From Vandiemenella viatica (Eukaryota > Arthropoda > Insecta > Orthoptera > Morabidae), in assembly GCA_031002005.1 (NCBI GenBank), contig CM061921.1, positions 177,204,935 through 177,268,934 of the forward strand: a stretch of 64,000 nucleotides of DNA. The letters run 5' to 3'. The stretch's first letter is position 1, and each line of letters starts with the position of its first letter. The notes under the pieces were generated by a model. It ran no database searches. It was not told the origin of the DNA and saw nothing but the letters and a program-made list of their open reading frames with translations. The position numbers and the translations under genes were made by a program. Below are positions 12,317-24,104 of this stretch, in pieces.

Positions 12317-13482
12317 GATGTAGGGGAAGACCTGGTAGGCACGGACACTTAAAATTAATTGCAAATAAAATAAATAAATTTTCTGTATTTATTTTAATCG
12401 TAAAATTAAACTGGAAACTTCTGCAGTCATATTAATTAGAAGTTAGTAATCATAACATTAAAAAAATAAATTAAAACCTCTTTCGCCTCAATTTTTTGGC
12501 GACACAAAAGTTGTCGGGTAGAACCGGACACACTAATAAGTGGTGGCCTAACCGCGTTTTGGCCTTACAAAAATCACAATAATAATGGATATCTGAAGAA
12601 TCTATATAAACACAATCGTCATGGGCGCAGTCTTTGATTCGAAGCACTGAGTTCAGTGCTCTTCAAAAAAATTTCCACGAACGATGCATTCGGTATGTTA
12701 TACTCGATTTGCTTCTGAAAGACTTTGAATACTTTTCATTGTATTTAACTTCTTTATAGGGCCTTTACCTTTTTATTTTTTCGCTTCAACCTTTTTGCTG
12801 CCTTCACTTTTCTGCCCGTAGGCTCCACAATTTTTATATGGTGAAGATGTTAAAATTTCTCCCGTTAAGATTTTTCGAGCCTTCATTACTATGCGTTTAT
12901 TTGACGCATCATATTCAATAACCTCCAACGAATTTTGACAGGAGCGAAGAAAAACTTCTGGCAGGAACAAAAAACACACTAGTGTGGAACTCACTAAGCC
13001 GTATTTGTTTATACACTACACGGCGCATATTTACAATAAAGTTTTACCGACGCAACGTGGTTGGTTTGTTAGAACTTTAAAGGTCCGGGGATACCCGAAC
13101 TTCCCCTAGTATAAATCCGTTCCAGAGTTTACCACTTTATTTCTTCCCCAATCTTTTTCAAAACTGTCAAAAATACTCGTCATTCGCTTCCAACTTTCCC
13201 AGTACTGGGAATACTTTTTATATCGTAAATAAGGTCTACCTTCAATCAGAGAATCTGAAAAGAAATCATTCAAATGCTGCAAAAATTACCATCATTCGTT
13301 GCAGCTAATATTACGAAAATGTATGTTTTTGTGCCTTTATAGTGAGTATTATCTGTACTTTTATAAACAACTAAAAAAGACATTTGCAGTATTTTGAAAT
13401 CTTTAGCTGTTCACTTTTGTAGTGACATCAGACGCAACAATTAACCCGGCTCAAGGGATGTAGGGTCATCTTCCCTATCCTC
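12317..13482 (-). mobile_element. Possible pogo/Tigger-like DNA transposon relic
   Basis: The left edge reads TAGGGGAAGACCTGGTA (about 12324) and the minus strand of the right edge reads TAGGGAAGATGACCCTA (about 13478), which could be decayed terminal inverted repeats. Inside, the minus-strand frame at 12773-12994 ends in a pogo-like C-terminus. The inverted-repeat claim is weak because the match is short and imperfect. Confidence 0.3.
12773..12994 (-). pseudogene. Pogo/Tigger-like transposase C-terminal fragment
   Basis: The minus-strand frame of about 73 codons ends with ARKILTGEILTSSPYKN followed by a lysine-rich tail. Many pogo/Tigger (CENP-B-related) transposases end in a short motif of this kind (AxxLTxTPxK plus basic tail). 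Nothing of the DDD catalytic core is visible upstream. It could also be a chance resemblance. Confidence 0.35.
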
Positions 13483-13489
13483 CACTTGA

Positions 13490-16025
13490 ATGATTCTTGC
13501 TGCGGGGGTGGGCCGGAGTGACAGGATGGCTAAGCCCAGTCCCACGGGGTACCATGCGCAGGGATACGGACCAAGTCCTCAACGGAAGTTTTCGGCAGAG
13601 AAGGAGACCTTCCGAACGGCGAAAATGGCGGAAGGGGCCACCGATCCTCTGTGGGGAATTGGAAGAGGACACTACTATCTTGTGGCGAAGAGGGAACTTC
13701 AAAGGCTATGGGAATAAATCCCGAAAGATAATCCTCAATTGCGTTAGATCTAGCGAGCCAACAGTGCAAGACGGCTGATTGCTTTCAAATATAACGGAAC
13801 AAGCCTCGGATTAGGATAGCAACGTAGACGACCTGACAGTGGAATAGGACAACGAGAGGGAATACGATTAGGAACAATAAACGTAAGAAAGCTCACGGGA
13901 AAGACTGAAGAAATTACAGATTTGATGGAAAGACGGAAGTTTGATATACTTGTACTAGCGGAGACAAGATGGAGCGGAGATGACGAGAAGGGATACAAGC
14001 TGTATTCGAATGGAAAAAGAAACGGAGAGGCGCTTGTGGTACTGGAAGGTTTAAGGGAAGAAATAATAGGAATAAATCAGAGCATTATAAAGGTTAAAGT
14101 GAAAGTCTGAGACAAACACATGGAGTTAATCCAAGTTTATGTCCCCAAGGTAGGCTGCACTGAGAGGAGAAGGAAGGTTTTGAAGATGATCTGCAGCAAC
14201 AGCTAGGCAAGAGCAATCAAATAATAATGGGAGACCTCAGTGCGCATTTTGGTTGTGCACGGAAGGGCTATGAAGAGGTTCTAGGAAACAAGGATAGGGC
14301 AGCAGAAATGCAAAAGTAAGAAAGTTTGAGTTCGGCAAATATAATGGTTTGGCTGTGGATAATTTACGGTTTAAGAAGAAGAATGCCATTACACAGCATG
14401 GTATAGTGCAACATGGTCTAGGAAGTCGATTGTTGATTGCTTTGTAATCGAAACACAGAGGAGAAAGAGTATTGGGGATGTAAGGTTCATTCCATCAGAA
14501 GGCTTAGATAGTGACCACCTACTCCTGATAGCCAGCCTGGAAGAGGAGCAAGGACATCAGGCAATCAGGAGAGAAGAATAAAAGTGTGGAAACTGAAGGA
14601 TGGTGAGTGCAGGAGACAGTATCAAGAGGAGCCTACACAGAAAATACCTAGGGATGACTTACAGTCTGTGGAGGAGGAGAGGGAACGTTTTAAAACCACC
14701 CTCGTAAAAACAGCCGAAGCAGTATCTGGTAGGACAGCTGGTAGAGAAACGAAACCCCATGGTGGAACGACAAGGTGAAAGATGCTGTACTACAGTAGAA
14801 GGGAATTGTTCCAAAGTAGAACAGAGGAAAGCAGAAGAGTGTACAGCTGTAAAAAAAAAAAAAGAATCAAAGACTGTGGTACAGGAAAAATAGAGGAAAT
14901 GGATGGAAAAATTTAAAGAAATGCTAGAGGAGGATAGTGAGGGAAGAAAGAAGGCGCTGTACATCATGATAAAAAATCGAAGGAAGAGTAAAACGGAAGC
15001 AGATAGTATAAAGGATAACGATGGCATCTTAGTGCAGGGGAAGGAAGAGATAAACGAAGTCTGGAGGGAGTATTTTGAGGTGTTATTGAAATCAACAGGT
15101 CCCAGCGATGAAAAACGTGGTAGAGAAGAAGAAGAAGAAGAAGGATTTTCATATCACCCCTGTTATTTATAGGGGTATGGGTAAAATATGGTACAGAGCA
15201 TTGGGGAAAGAAGAACGAAAGTAATATTATTTGCGAATGACGTACTAGTTTGAGGAGAAGATGAAAGGGAAGTGTAGGGTCGGCGGGATGTGTTGGAGAG
15301 AGTAGTTGCAGCATATGATCTGAAGTTCTCTGCAAGAAAGAGTGAAGCGGTAATCACAACAAGAAAGAAGAACAGCACAGATGTAGGCATATGACCTGGA
15401 GGAGAGCAATTGAATTAAGTAAAATATTTCAAATATTTGGGAAGCTGGGTTGAAGAAAATGGAGGAAACAGGATAGATAAATGAAATATGAAGATTAGCA
15501 GATAAATTTTTTAAGAATATTAGAGACCTGGTGTAGATTAGGGATGTGCCGCAAAAGAGTAAGGAAGCAATCTATAAAACCTGCTTTGTGCCAATTTTGA
15601 CATATGGATCGGAAATGTGGGTGATGAAGGAGAGGGACAAAGGTAGAGTACAAGCTATGCAAATGAAATTTCAGAGGAGTAGAGCAGGAGTAACGAGACG
15701 GGACAGAATAAGGAGTGAGAGAATCAGGGAGATGATAAAGGAGGAAACGATGCAACGATGAATATTGTCAAGTAAAGAGAATAGGAGAGGAGAAGATACG
15801 AAGGAAGACGCCGGACATGCAGCTGAAAGGGAAGAGGCTCAGAGGAGGACCGAGCTACAGATGGATGAGAGGTGTTAAAAATGTGTGGAATATAAGAAGA
15901 GGAAATTGGCTGACTGTAGAAGAAGAAAGATAATGGATGGACAGGAAGCGCTGGAAAAGCTTTTGTTCCCAGCAGTCCCGGCCAGTGGGTGGAAGCTACT
16001 CAAGATGAAGATGAAGAAGAAGCAG
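13490..16025 (+). mobile_element. RTE-like LINE, second family, copy 2 (decayed)
   Basis: Plus-strand relative of the LINE at 4147-6345. It begins with a GC-richer leader (13490-13850). The endonuclease N-terminus IRLGTINVRKLTGKTEEI follows (about 13865-13915), then DILVLAETRWSGDDEKGYK (about 13943-13998), GDLSAHFG (about 14230) and SDHLLLIA-like residues near 14510. A linker follows at 14584-15172. The reverse transcriptase core is mostly missing: the frame jumps to ILFANDVLV (about 15218, FADD changed to FAND), then KYFKYLGSWVEENGG (15420-15470) and the C-terminal block KTCFVPILTYGSEMWVMKE (15576-15630). Several stops and shifts make it inactive. Confidence 0.75.
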
Positions 16026-16029
16026 TTCC

Positions 16030-16560
16030 CTACAAAACTCAGACAAAATAATATTCCATCCCTATTGGAATTCCTCTACTTGATCTACTAAGTCAAACGT
16101 TTTACTCGTATGCGAAATATTTTAGTAGGAACGTACGAAAATCTTGTAGCAACGAAAGTTTTGGAAACATAGTGTTTCCATTATCTATGAAGAAATTTTC
16201 CGTTTGAAAAAGAAGGAAAAATTATATCAATGCAAAAATCCAATGACATATAATTTGAGTGGTACTTTGTCATAGCAGAATTGGTTGTGCTAATTTGTCA
16301 GGAGTGGTCGTTATTGTTAGCGTGGAGGGAGTTTGAGTTGTAACTAACCTTGTGGATATTCTAGCCACGTATTCATTATCTTCATGTCTCCTCTTCTGCG
16401 TTGATCACGAGTTAACCTATCACTACTAACCTCAAGGATTGGATTAGAAATCTTCTATCTTCTCTCTTGTGGCTTTTGCTATTAACTGTTGAAAGTCAGG
16501 CTGACACCAACCATCTATTTACTGTGTGACAATATTGATTGTAATAAAACTATGTTAGTT
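16030..16560. other. No gene recognised
   Basis: About 530 bp of AT-rich DNA without a recognisable gene or repeat. Confidence 0.35.
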
Positions 16561-16561
16561 A

Positions 16562-17110
16562 CTACATTGGTGAGCAAAACTTAAGGACGAAAGTAACTTT
16601 CGCATGTTGTGTCACTTCCAAGTAACATAGCACCATGAAACGTGAACCATACATAGAAAGAACTGCTATAGTATGGTATAGCAGGTAATTGAAAGAAATA
16701 CGAGATGAGACGAACAGAAATGATATTTTTATACAGGGACAATAAGATACACTGAAATCACTGCGACTCATGATGGTCCCCTGGACATTACAAAAAGGAG
16801 GGACATGGTTCTTAAAAGTCTGTGTGTTCTCCCAGGCTGGTCTCAAGGTTGGTAACTGGTTGACAACTGCTGGATGATCATTGGTGCTTGTGGACGTCTC
16901 CCCATCGTGTCGGGGGAACTGGCAGGCCAGTCCATTCACCGAATTTCCTCTAGTTCCAAGAACCCCTCCACCGGCGCTATTCTATACGATCATTCATTGT
17001 CATCAATAAAAATGAAATCAGCGCCGAATGTACCTTTATGAAGATAGACATGGGGAAAGAGTACAGCGTCGCAATAAAGTTACCCGATACAGAGGGCCGT
17101 AACATACCGT
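16562..17110 (-). mobile_element. Tc1-like transposon, 3' part (third lineage)
   Basis: The left edge, GCAAAACTTAAGGACGAAAG near 16572, has the look of a Tc1 terminal repeat. Minus-strand sequence at 16900-17060 fits the strand-transfer part of a Tc1-type transposase: the words around 16995-17015 are the antisense of a FIxDDNARxHR-like block, and GGACTGGCCTGCCAG near 16920-16935 is the antisense of the DWPAxSPDL block. The reading frame is broken repeatedly. No matching right-hand inverted repeat was found, and sequence right of about 17110 is not recognisably transposon. Confidence 0.6.
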
Positions 17111-18033
17111 GTGTGATGAATGTAATGATCTTGATATACATGGGCGGAATGAGCGTGGAAATGGGCTGTTAGGATTTCTTGAGAAATAAGTGCGTCTAGC
17201 AGCACACACACACTTGAGATAAAACAGGTACTGATATGCCCAGTGTGACCTCTCGGTAGCCAATGGGAATGGACTTAATGTGTATAGTGTGCTGTTTCTG
17301 AGGCGGAGTAGGTGAATCACCATCAAAGGGTGTAGTGTGCTTTCTCTCCATTCGTAGCGCACGACCAATGGATATTGACAGTAAGTACTGTCTGATTGTT
17401 GTGAAGTGAATATGAAAAAGCAACATACACCAAATGCTCCGGGAGTGTACAAACTGCTTAAGAAACTGGTGATAGAAAATAACAGATGTAATTTAATATA
17501 ATGAAGAAAAGTGTACGACGTTGAAGAGAGTTGGTCCAGCATAGGAAGAACAATAACAGGCCAAGTGCGAGTCGAGCAATTGCTGAGCTTCACGGCGGTC
17601 GTTTGGCAGTTCCAGTCAAATTTACTCTATGTATACAATGCACTTTTAATAAAATAGAAATAGTAAATGGCTTGATAACCGCAAACTAAAAATTTTGTTT
17701 GCAACTTATATTAGTCGTATGTGTTATTGATAAATTTCACGTTATTACACAATAGCGTTTTTTTAAAATGACCTGTTAAAGGAAATGTACTAAAATTGAA
17801 AAATTTGACAGCCGATTGAGTTTTTATTATATGGTGAAAGAACTTGACGTGCTGTAAACATGTGTACCTGGCACACTGAGATAGATTTTTTTTCATATCC
17901 CATTATTTGGGTCGGAGCCCCATTGAATACCATTTTGCAAAATTTTAACGTTTCGGGTTAACGAATTACGTACCTTGCGAAAGTATTTAGTCTAAAAGCT
18001 AGAGGCAGCGACAAAAATTGTCCCAGATAACAT
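17111..18033. other. No gene recognised
   Basis: The minus strand is open for about 185 codons between 17036 and 17593, but the peptide has no recognisable domain and partly overlaps the Tc1-like relic, so I do not call it a gene. The rest is AT-rich. Confidence 0.35.
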
Positions 18034-18041
18034 GAATAAAC

Positions 18042-18396
18042 GGGTAATATCAAGATGGGGATACCGCTGCGGCCTCGCGTACTAAACACACAGATCACGT
18101 GTTATATATGACATCATTGTTATGTATTCAGTCTGCACGTACCAACACAGTAACAGCTATAGATATTATCTGAAAATTGGATATCTGCAATATCGTGCGT
18201 TATGGTTACATTTCACTTTGGTCCAGGCTGCATTACGAAAGAAACGCATATTTATAAAATATGATTTCGCTAATCATTATTTGAGTTTATGTTATAATGC
18301 AGCCTGGACCATACGTCACAATGATGTCATATATACCAAGTAATCTGTGTGTTTACTGCACGAGGCAGTAGTGGTATCCCCATCTTGATATTACCC
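18042..18396. mobile_element. 355-bp MITE with 8-bp target duplication (hAT-like)
   Basis: The ends are long imperfect inverted repeats beginning GGGTAATATCAAGATGGGGA on both strands and continuing past 80 bp through matching AAACACACAGAT and TATATGACATCATTGT blocks. The 8-bp word GAATAAAC flanks it exactly on both sides (18034-18041 and 18397-18404). A second, inner inverted pair, GGTCCAGGCTGCATTA (about 18220) and TAATGCAGCCTGGACC (about 18296), lets almost the whole element fold back. There is no coding capacity. Eight-bp duplications are typical of hAT and P superfamilies; the superfamily is inferred from that alone. Confidence 0.88.
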
Positions 18397-18511
18397 GAAT
18401 AAACATTTATAATGATTGATTTTGATGATGTTAAGTGGGAAAAGATGTTAGGATCTTGAAGACCTACGAGGCCCAAATAGAACATGTAGACTGGCTATAA
18501 AAAAAGCAACT

Positions 18512-18738
18512 GAGCGTGTTGGTGTAACGGGTAGAGTTCTGGCCTCGCATTCGGGAGGACGGCGGTTCGAATCCCCGTCCGGGCATCCAGATTTGGGTTT
18601 TCCATGGTTTCCCAAATCATTCCAGTAAAATGCCGGGATGCTTCCTTCAAAAGGCCATGGCCGAATTCCTTCCCATTCCTTGCCCCCCATCCTTTCCCGT
18701 CTCTAAAGACCTCGCTGTTAGAGAGACGTTAAGCAGAT
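18512..18738 (+). mobile_element. tRNA-derived SINE (SINE-A), full length
   Basis: Best complete plus-strand copy. It has a head with box A (TGGTGTAACGG), box B (GGTTCGAATCC, about 18563), the body CATCCAGATTTGGGTTTTCC, GGCCATGGCCGAATTCCTTC, and the 3' end CTCGCTGTTAGAGAGACG then TTAAGCAG. Transcription would be by RNA polymerase III from the internal boxes. It encodes no protein and depends on a partner LINE for mobility. Confidence 0.92.
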
Positions 18739-18739
18739 T

Positions 18740-21285
18740 TAGTAGTATAACAAAAGCAGAATCCGCTAAACAAAGTATTACACATCACTGTAGTTTTTCC
18801 ATCACCGATGTAAACCAAACAACGAATGAAGGAAAACGAAAGTATGGAACAGGAAGACAGACGAAAAAATGTGAAGCGCAGCAGAAATAAAAATAAAAAA
18901 TACAATAGCTGTATATCGTAACTATAAAAGATGGAGTAGAAGTAATTAAACAATATTTTTAAAAAAAAGTAAAACTATTGCCTGAAGAAAGGAAGATATC
19001 ATTAATAGATTATCACTGGCGTTAAGAAACTTCTTCTTAAGAATAACTATTTTAGTATCAGAAACTGTCATCGGACTCATTCATATTCTTAAAGGTTTTA
19101 TATTTAGACTACAGTACTAAAACAGCAAAATTTAAGGACTTGAAACGAGGCTGTATAGAAGACAATAAAAATTAGGTAAATCGACAAAGAAGAATGTGAC
19201 CACGTTCTGAAAATGATGGGTGAAGATAGGAATTAGTCCTGCAAACAACGAGAGTTACATTTTGATAAGATGCAGTCATACTGGAAGAGAGAGAGAGGGT
19301 GACAATCACTTTGACTCTAATAACCTCACCATGCCTCAAATTATCAATCCAGTTTTAATTTTTATTTACGTTTGCTCTTTTTCTTGACATCCTTCATCAT
19401 AGCTATGTTTTCGGGATTTCATATTGGTGACAGGGCTCATGAAAGATATTCAAGCTGTTACAATGTTTCTGCTTGCACCATACGAGAAAATAATACAAAG
19501 CTCACAAAGGCTTCTTCATTCTTTATAAACTTGATTTAAGGTGAGGTTTATGAAATATTTCTGTCACTGTAATGATGTTGGAGAGATGCATATCTCCTTT
19601 CAGAGAAAGAACTTTCGTATTGATGCTGCAGCTCGAAGAGAAACTATCTGAACTAATAGGCACAAGAAACATCAGTAACTTGTGAAGCCTTTTAATATTT
19701 TTACGCGTTAGTTTGCCCAAACCTAATATTATGCTTTCCAAAATGGACTCAGTCCTCTGCGTACAAGTGCTGCTCAACTTTATCAAACCCTTATCCGGCT
19801 ATCCAGTTTTCCTGATTCGCCGAAATCACTCAAGACAAATAATGGAAACGAGTGGGAATAGTTCAAGGAGATAATAGAAACTGAGGAAAACAGAAAACAA
19901 AGAAGAGTACAGAGCCTGCTTAGTCAAGCAGGATCGAGTGGTTGAAATCCCGGGAAGTTCTGATCACATCCTCGTCTTAAACTAAACATTTCACAAACAA
20001 TTACGTAGAACACCACAGACAGATGGCAAGACGTTCGCTTCGCCCCATCAAAATTATGACAGGCCTAACAAGCAAGCTGGTGGTAGATGGTACATCGCTT
20101 TGAAATTAAGCACAGCCTCTGGAAAAGAATGTGCCGACTGACCTGCGAGACTTGAAACGCTCAAAATATAGTGATGATGATGACAGAACCTGCTTACTAT
20201 AGAAGGGAGATGACCAGAGTTAACAGATAGCAAAGTAGTAGGAAAAACTTGAAACAACTAAACAATGAATTAATATCAGCACAGTGCGAAGCTAAAGATG
20301 TGTTTATGAAGAATAAATGGCCAGGCCAATTAATAACAGTTTCAAACATGACCATGTTTGCCTGTGTTCCTATATTTCCTTTTATCTACTTTTGTAAACA
20401 TTCAACTTCAAGGAACTTTTGTTTCTGTTTTTATAAACAATTAGGAACATTTGGCAACATGACAGAAGATGTTCCAGGAAAAGCAACATCAACAAGATGT
20501 TCCCCAGTGTTCCTTTTGGTGTGGACGTGCCTTAAGATGTGGGCTCATGTAGAGTTGATAGCGTAGCGCCAGCGGAAGGGGAAGAGATACTACAAATATA
20601 TCAGCGGCGTCAGTTGCAGAAAGGCCTAATTGGGATTGTACACGATATATACGAATACTTTCGCACACAAAAATTGTCATTCGTATAAACCATGTGATTT
20701 AGAAGTACTTGGAAGCAAATTCTTTATAATTAAATGAGAAAAATATCCACGCGCAGTCGTATTTCACACAGTCCTTTGGGAATTTCGACGTAATCGAAGA
20801 AGGAGCCGGGGTAATTTTTTTTTCTTCAAATAAATTTTGAGAGAAAATTTGTGAGATGTTCTTTGCCAAACGTTCTCTCATCTGAGATGATATGTAGTGG
20901 AAGAGAGAGTAGGCTTATCCATAAAATCAATTCAATTCGACAGTTAATCGAGTAGTTTCTCTTCAGTCGTATAATGTCAGCTTATTATTACAACTCCCGG
21001 ATGTATTGTACCAAACCCCATTGTTGTGCCGTTGTGTCGGTGTCAGGCGATCTATTCCTGTGGTATTTGAGCGCCTAGGTCGAAACACGAAATTTCTTCA
21101 GATGGAGACGTCATCGGGAGAATAGGCATTGGTGGTTACCCAGTTACTTCTCTAAACATCCAGCTACGTTTTCCGGGAGAGCTATCCAAACTAACCGACG
21201 TTTTCTGGGAGACCAGTTATGGCAATTTGTAGCAGTATCTGAAACTTTATCAAAATTATTCCAGCTGTCATTTTTCAGATGCTAA
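18740..21285. other. No gene recognised
   Basis: About 2.5 kb of AT-rich DNA. Short open stretches occur (20249-20566 plus, 19523-19786 minus) without recognisable domains. A near-duplicate word AGATGTTCC occurs twice within 40 bp near 20470-20510. No RNA gene seen. Confidence 0.35.
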
Positions 21286-21287
21286 AA

Positions 21288-21975
21288 GTTGATTATGATT
21301 ACAAGGTGGGCAAGTAATTGTTTGTTGAAGACTTGAAACATAAATACCTTGGCATAACATTTGATAACAAGCTCAACTGGGCAGGACATATTTAACATAT
21401 AGTAGGAAAAGATTTCAGAATCTGTCGTTTATTAGAGATGAGTGGATTTACGAGAGAAGTAAAGGTATTGGGTTACAAAACGTTGTTCAGACCATTGCTT
21501 GAATATGGTGGTGCAGTATGGGACCCACATTTTGGGTATCAAATACGAGAGTTGGATGGGGTGCAAAGAAGGGCTGCTAGATTTTTCTCTGGAAATTACC
21601 GCAGAACATGATCAGTGACCGATATGATAAAAGAGCTGGAATGGAATTCTTTGGTAGACGGGAAGAGGGTGAAGAAAGTCATGGGAGTGTATAAGGCTAT
21701 ATTGGTGATGAGGCGTGAAAAGATATTGGTGTAACGATTAAAAGAAATGCATGGAAGGGAAAAGATTACCATGAACACCAGCTAGCACTCGATTTCAGGC
21801 ACAAGGGTGTAGGTTTTATTTCGTAGGTAAGGGGGTCAGGGATTGGAATAAGTTACCAAGAGAATTGATGAATAATTTACCAAGAATGTTGGAACATGTA
21901 GTTTGCTAAAGTAAGGGGGAAAAGTGGGTGCGTGGGGAGATTGCGCTCCAGCAATTAGATTAAAGTAATTCGCGA
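21288..21975 (+). mobile_element. CR1-like LINE 3' end, copy 1
   Basis: Plus-strand 3' end of a CR1/L2-like non-LTR retrotransposon, homologous to 59036-59966. Frames read KYLGITFDNKLNWAGHI (21335-21392), LGYKTLFRPLLEYGGAVWDP (about 21468-21525), RELDGVQRRAARFFSGNYRR (about 21548-21605) and IKELEWNSLVDGKR (about 21627-21668). This is the usual C-terminal region after the RT domain. Several stops disrupt it. It ends in an A/T-rich tail (GATTAAAGTAA) similar to the other copy. The catalytic RT part is absent through 5' truncation. Confidence 0.8.
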
Positions 21976-22160
21976 CTCTTCCTGCGAAATATATCTTCAA
22001 GTCAAGTTACCTTATGTCATTACAAGGTATGTATGATTTTCAATTAGGGTAGCGAAAAGTAAAAATTATGAATTTCCCTCTAAAATAATCATAGTAGTAT
22101 TTTGGGCGTTATTCATTATGTTCTTTGCCTATATTATTCTGTTCCTTCCTTGTGTTTCAG

Positions 22161-22239
22161 GATTTGTTTCGTGCTCACCAAACCCCTGCAAGAACGGTGG
22201 AATATGCGTGACGACGTTACGAGCCGAGTCCTACTGCAA
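22161..22239 (+). CDS. Internal exon encoding an EGF-like half-domain
   Basis: A 79-bp plus-strand exon bounded by a strong acceptor (pyrimidine-rich tract ending TTGTGTTTCAG at 22160) and a consensus donor (GTAAGT, 22240-22245). In the frame starting two bases in, it reads FVSCSPNPCKNGGICV and continues TTLRAESYCK. This is the first part of an EGF-like domain, with four cysteines in the CxxxPCxNGGxC pattern and a fourth before the exon end. The codon split at each edge shows it is internal. EGF repeats form disulphide-bonded modules in secreted or membrane proteins. The neighbouring exons are not visible in the window, so the protein cannot be named. The alternative is a chance open stretch, but the splice sites, cysteine spacing and exon size together make that unlikely. 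Confidence 0.75.
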
Positions 22240-22245
22240 GTAAGT

Positions 22246-23400
22246 AACATCACATCTCGACATTCAAGAGATGATACTGGTCGGGAAACCCACTTCTCTC
22301 GAGTGTTTGTCTTATTACCTGTATCATTCGAGATAAATATCCATCGCTCGTTATCTTGATACTGGTTGAAGAGTTGTCCTGGGGGTTAATCTACAACACC
22401 ATGTTAGGCGGGTTCCACTGCGCCTCACTACCACAGTTTCCCCATTTTCAGTCATTTGAAATCATGCCCTAGAAATGATTCAAATTGACAGTAACGGCTA
22501 GAGGCAACTGTTACACTAGTCCAACTACCAAACCGTGGTTTCAGTCGTTACAGTTAAAGTGATGTGCGTTATCAACACGGTCGCAACTTGGGGAAACTTT
22601 CTCGTCGAAAATTTGAGTAGGTGGGATGGTGTTTGGTGGTTAACATCAATATGGAAGTTCGATCATTCTGATCGTGCTATCGGTTTACGAGAAGGAGGAT
22701 AAGAATCTAATATTAACAAATAAAATGCAAAATAGGTGTGCGCATTCATGTTTAGCTTCAAATAGACCCATTCAAACAGTTATCATTACTGAATAAAATA
22801 TCATCACTCGATACTTTATTGCATCGAAAGGAAAGAAAAGCAGCATTCTCTATTATAGTTTTGTTAATGACTGGGCCGTTGGAAGGCAGGGATGGATGAC
22901 CGGAGAAACTGCAGGTAGCGTGACGAAACTTTGGCGCAAAAACTTTGCAGAAAGAGAGAATAGTTTGTTTTGTGGTCAGTGTCATTTCCTCCTCTCCAAG
23001 TCGGCACACTTTCTTGTCTACAAGTGAGCTAAAAACTGGTTAAAATGTCCCATGTCTTGTACATCCGGTTTGCAGATACCACTGTCTTTTAATAAATGGC
23101 GAATCATCTGTTTGTTGGATCCGAACGTATGGACAACCCATTGAGCTGCCAGATCATAGGGCAACAGAATAATTTGATTAATTCGATTTATATTTTGTAG
23201 CTCTCGCCCTTTATTTTTCGTTTACTCATATCGCACCACTAAGAGTTGTGTGATCGTCTAGGAAGCAGAAACCTGGGATTACACCAACATTTAAAACGAA
23301 CCAGAGAAAGCGTTTAGAAATCACTTTCACCGCACTATTGGTCTTGTCAGTAATAATTTTCATCTTACTGCGTCATTGGGGACTGCCGACATAAATGATA
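22246..23400. other. Probable intron sequence; no gene recognised
   Basis: Downstream of the EGF-like exon's donor site. No second exon of the EGF-type gene was found here on the plus strand. AT-rich, with no named repeat. Confidence 0.4.
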
Positions 23401-23470
23401 ACTCAAAACTGTGAATATCATACGCGCAACAAGTTACACTAATAGCTACAGATATACTAAATAATAATAA

Positions 23471-23763
23471 TTTCTTGTGGTCGTAATGACCTGGTGACAG
23501 GGTTTCTGCTGGCTGCGCATTCCGCCCCCGTCTTAGCCGCCTTAACCTAACTCGGTTGTGCTACCAGATACAGGTGCCCTACAGTTTAAGATGGAATCCA
23601 AACCACGGAGGCGTTCTGGCGTACTTCACATTACACAACAAGTTGTTGTAGAGAAGATGGTGGGGCTAAGTGTCTGTTAAAATCCCCGCAGAGACAGGGA
23701 TTCGAACCTGGGACCTATTGTTTCCCACTCAGACACCTTAACCACTGAACCACTAGACCGCGA
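23471..23763 (-). mobile_element. tRNA-derived SINE (SINE-B), reverse copy
   Basis: Minus-strand copy of the SINE at 60201-60495. The head lies at the right end (GCGGTCTAGTGGTTCAGTGG on the minus strand) with box B GGTTCGAATCC. It is followed by the TACTTCACATTAC / AACGCCTCCGTGGTTTGGAT block and the GACCTGGTGACAGGG end. It is inserted within a separate dispersed repeat whose pieces flank it (about 23405-23435 and 23785-23826). Confidence 0.88.
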
Positions 23764-23884
23764 CATATATGCTGTTAATATTAGCATGTTGGTGAGGCGA
23801 GCTCATATTACCCATCCATGAATCGCCCAATGTACCTAAAAGGTTTTCATTTTAAAAATCTTAGTCCACAACCCGAAGGTGATG

Positions 23885-24098
23885 TACAAAACCATTGTGT
23901 CAGAGACCAGAAGACTATTTACTTTCCTCAGGGGCCTACAGTATAACGTGGAATCAGATCCATTGAACGTCCGGGCGTAGCTCATATAATCAAATACAAC
24001 TCCCAAATATTCCTGCTCATCACGGGATTTGAACCCGCTACCGGAGAGAAAAACTTTCGGAAGTAAGCGCCTTCAATGCTGAGCTACCAGACCGTTCG
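23885..24098 (-). mobile_element. tRNA-derived SINE (SINE-C), reverse copy
   Basis: Minus-strand SINE whose head (AGACCGTTCGCC edge at 24098) carries box B GGGTTCAAATCC. The body contains the AGGAATATTTGGGAGTTGTA and TTTGATTATATGAGCTACGC words that recur in the copies at 57655-58748. It adjoins a Helitron-like arm at 24105. Confidence 0.78.
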
Positions 24099-24104
24099 CC
24101 GCCG

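Noticed and set aside
17036..17593. A 185-codon minus-strand open frame
   Set aside because: No domain, a skewed Ser/Leu/Cys composition, and partial overlap with a Tc1-like relic; likely chance openness.
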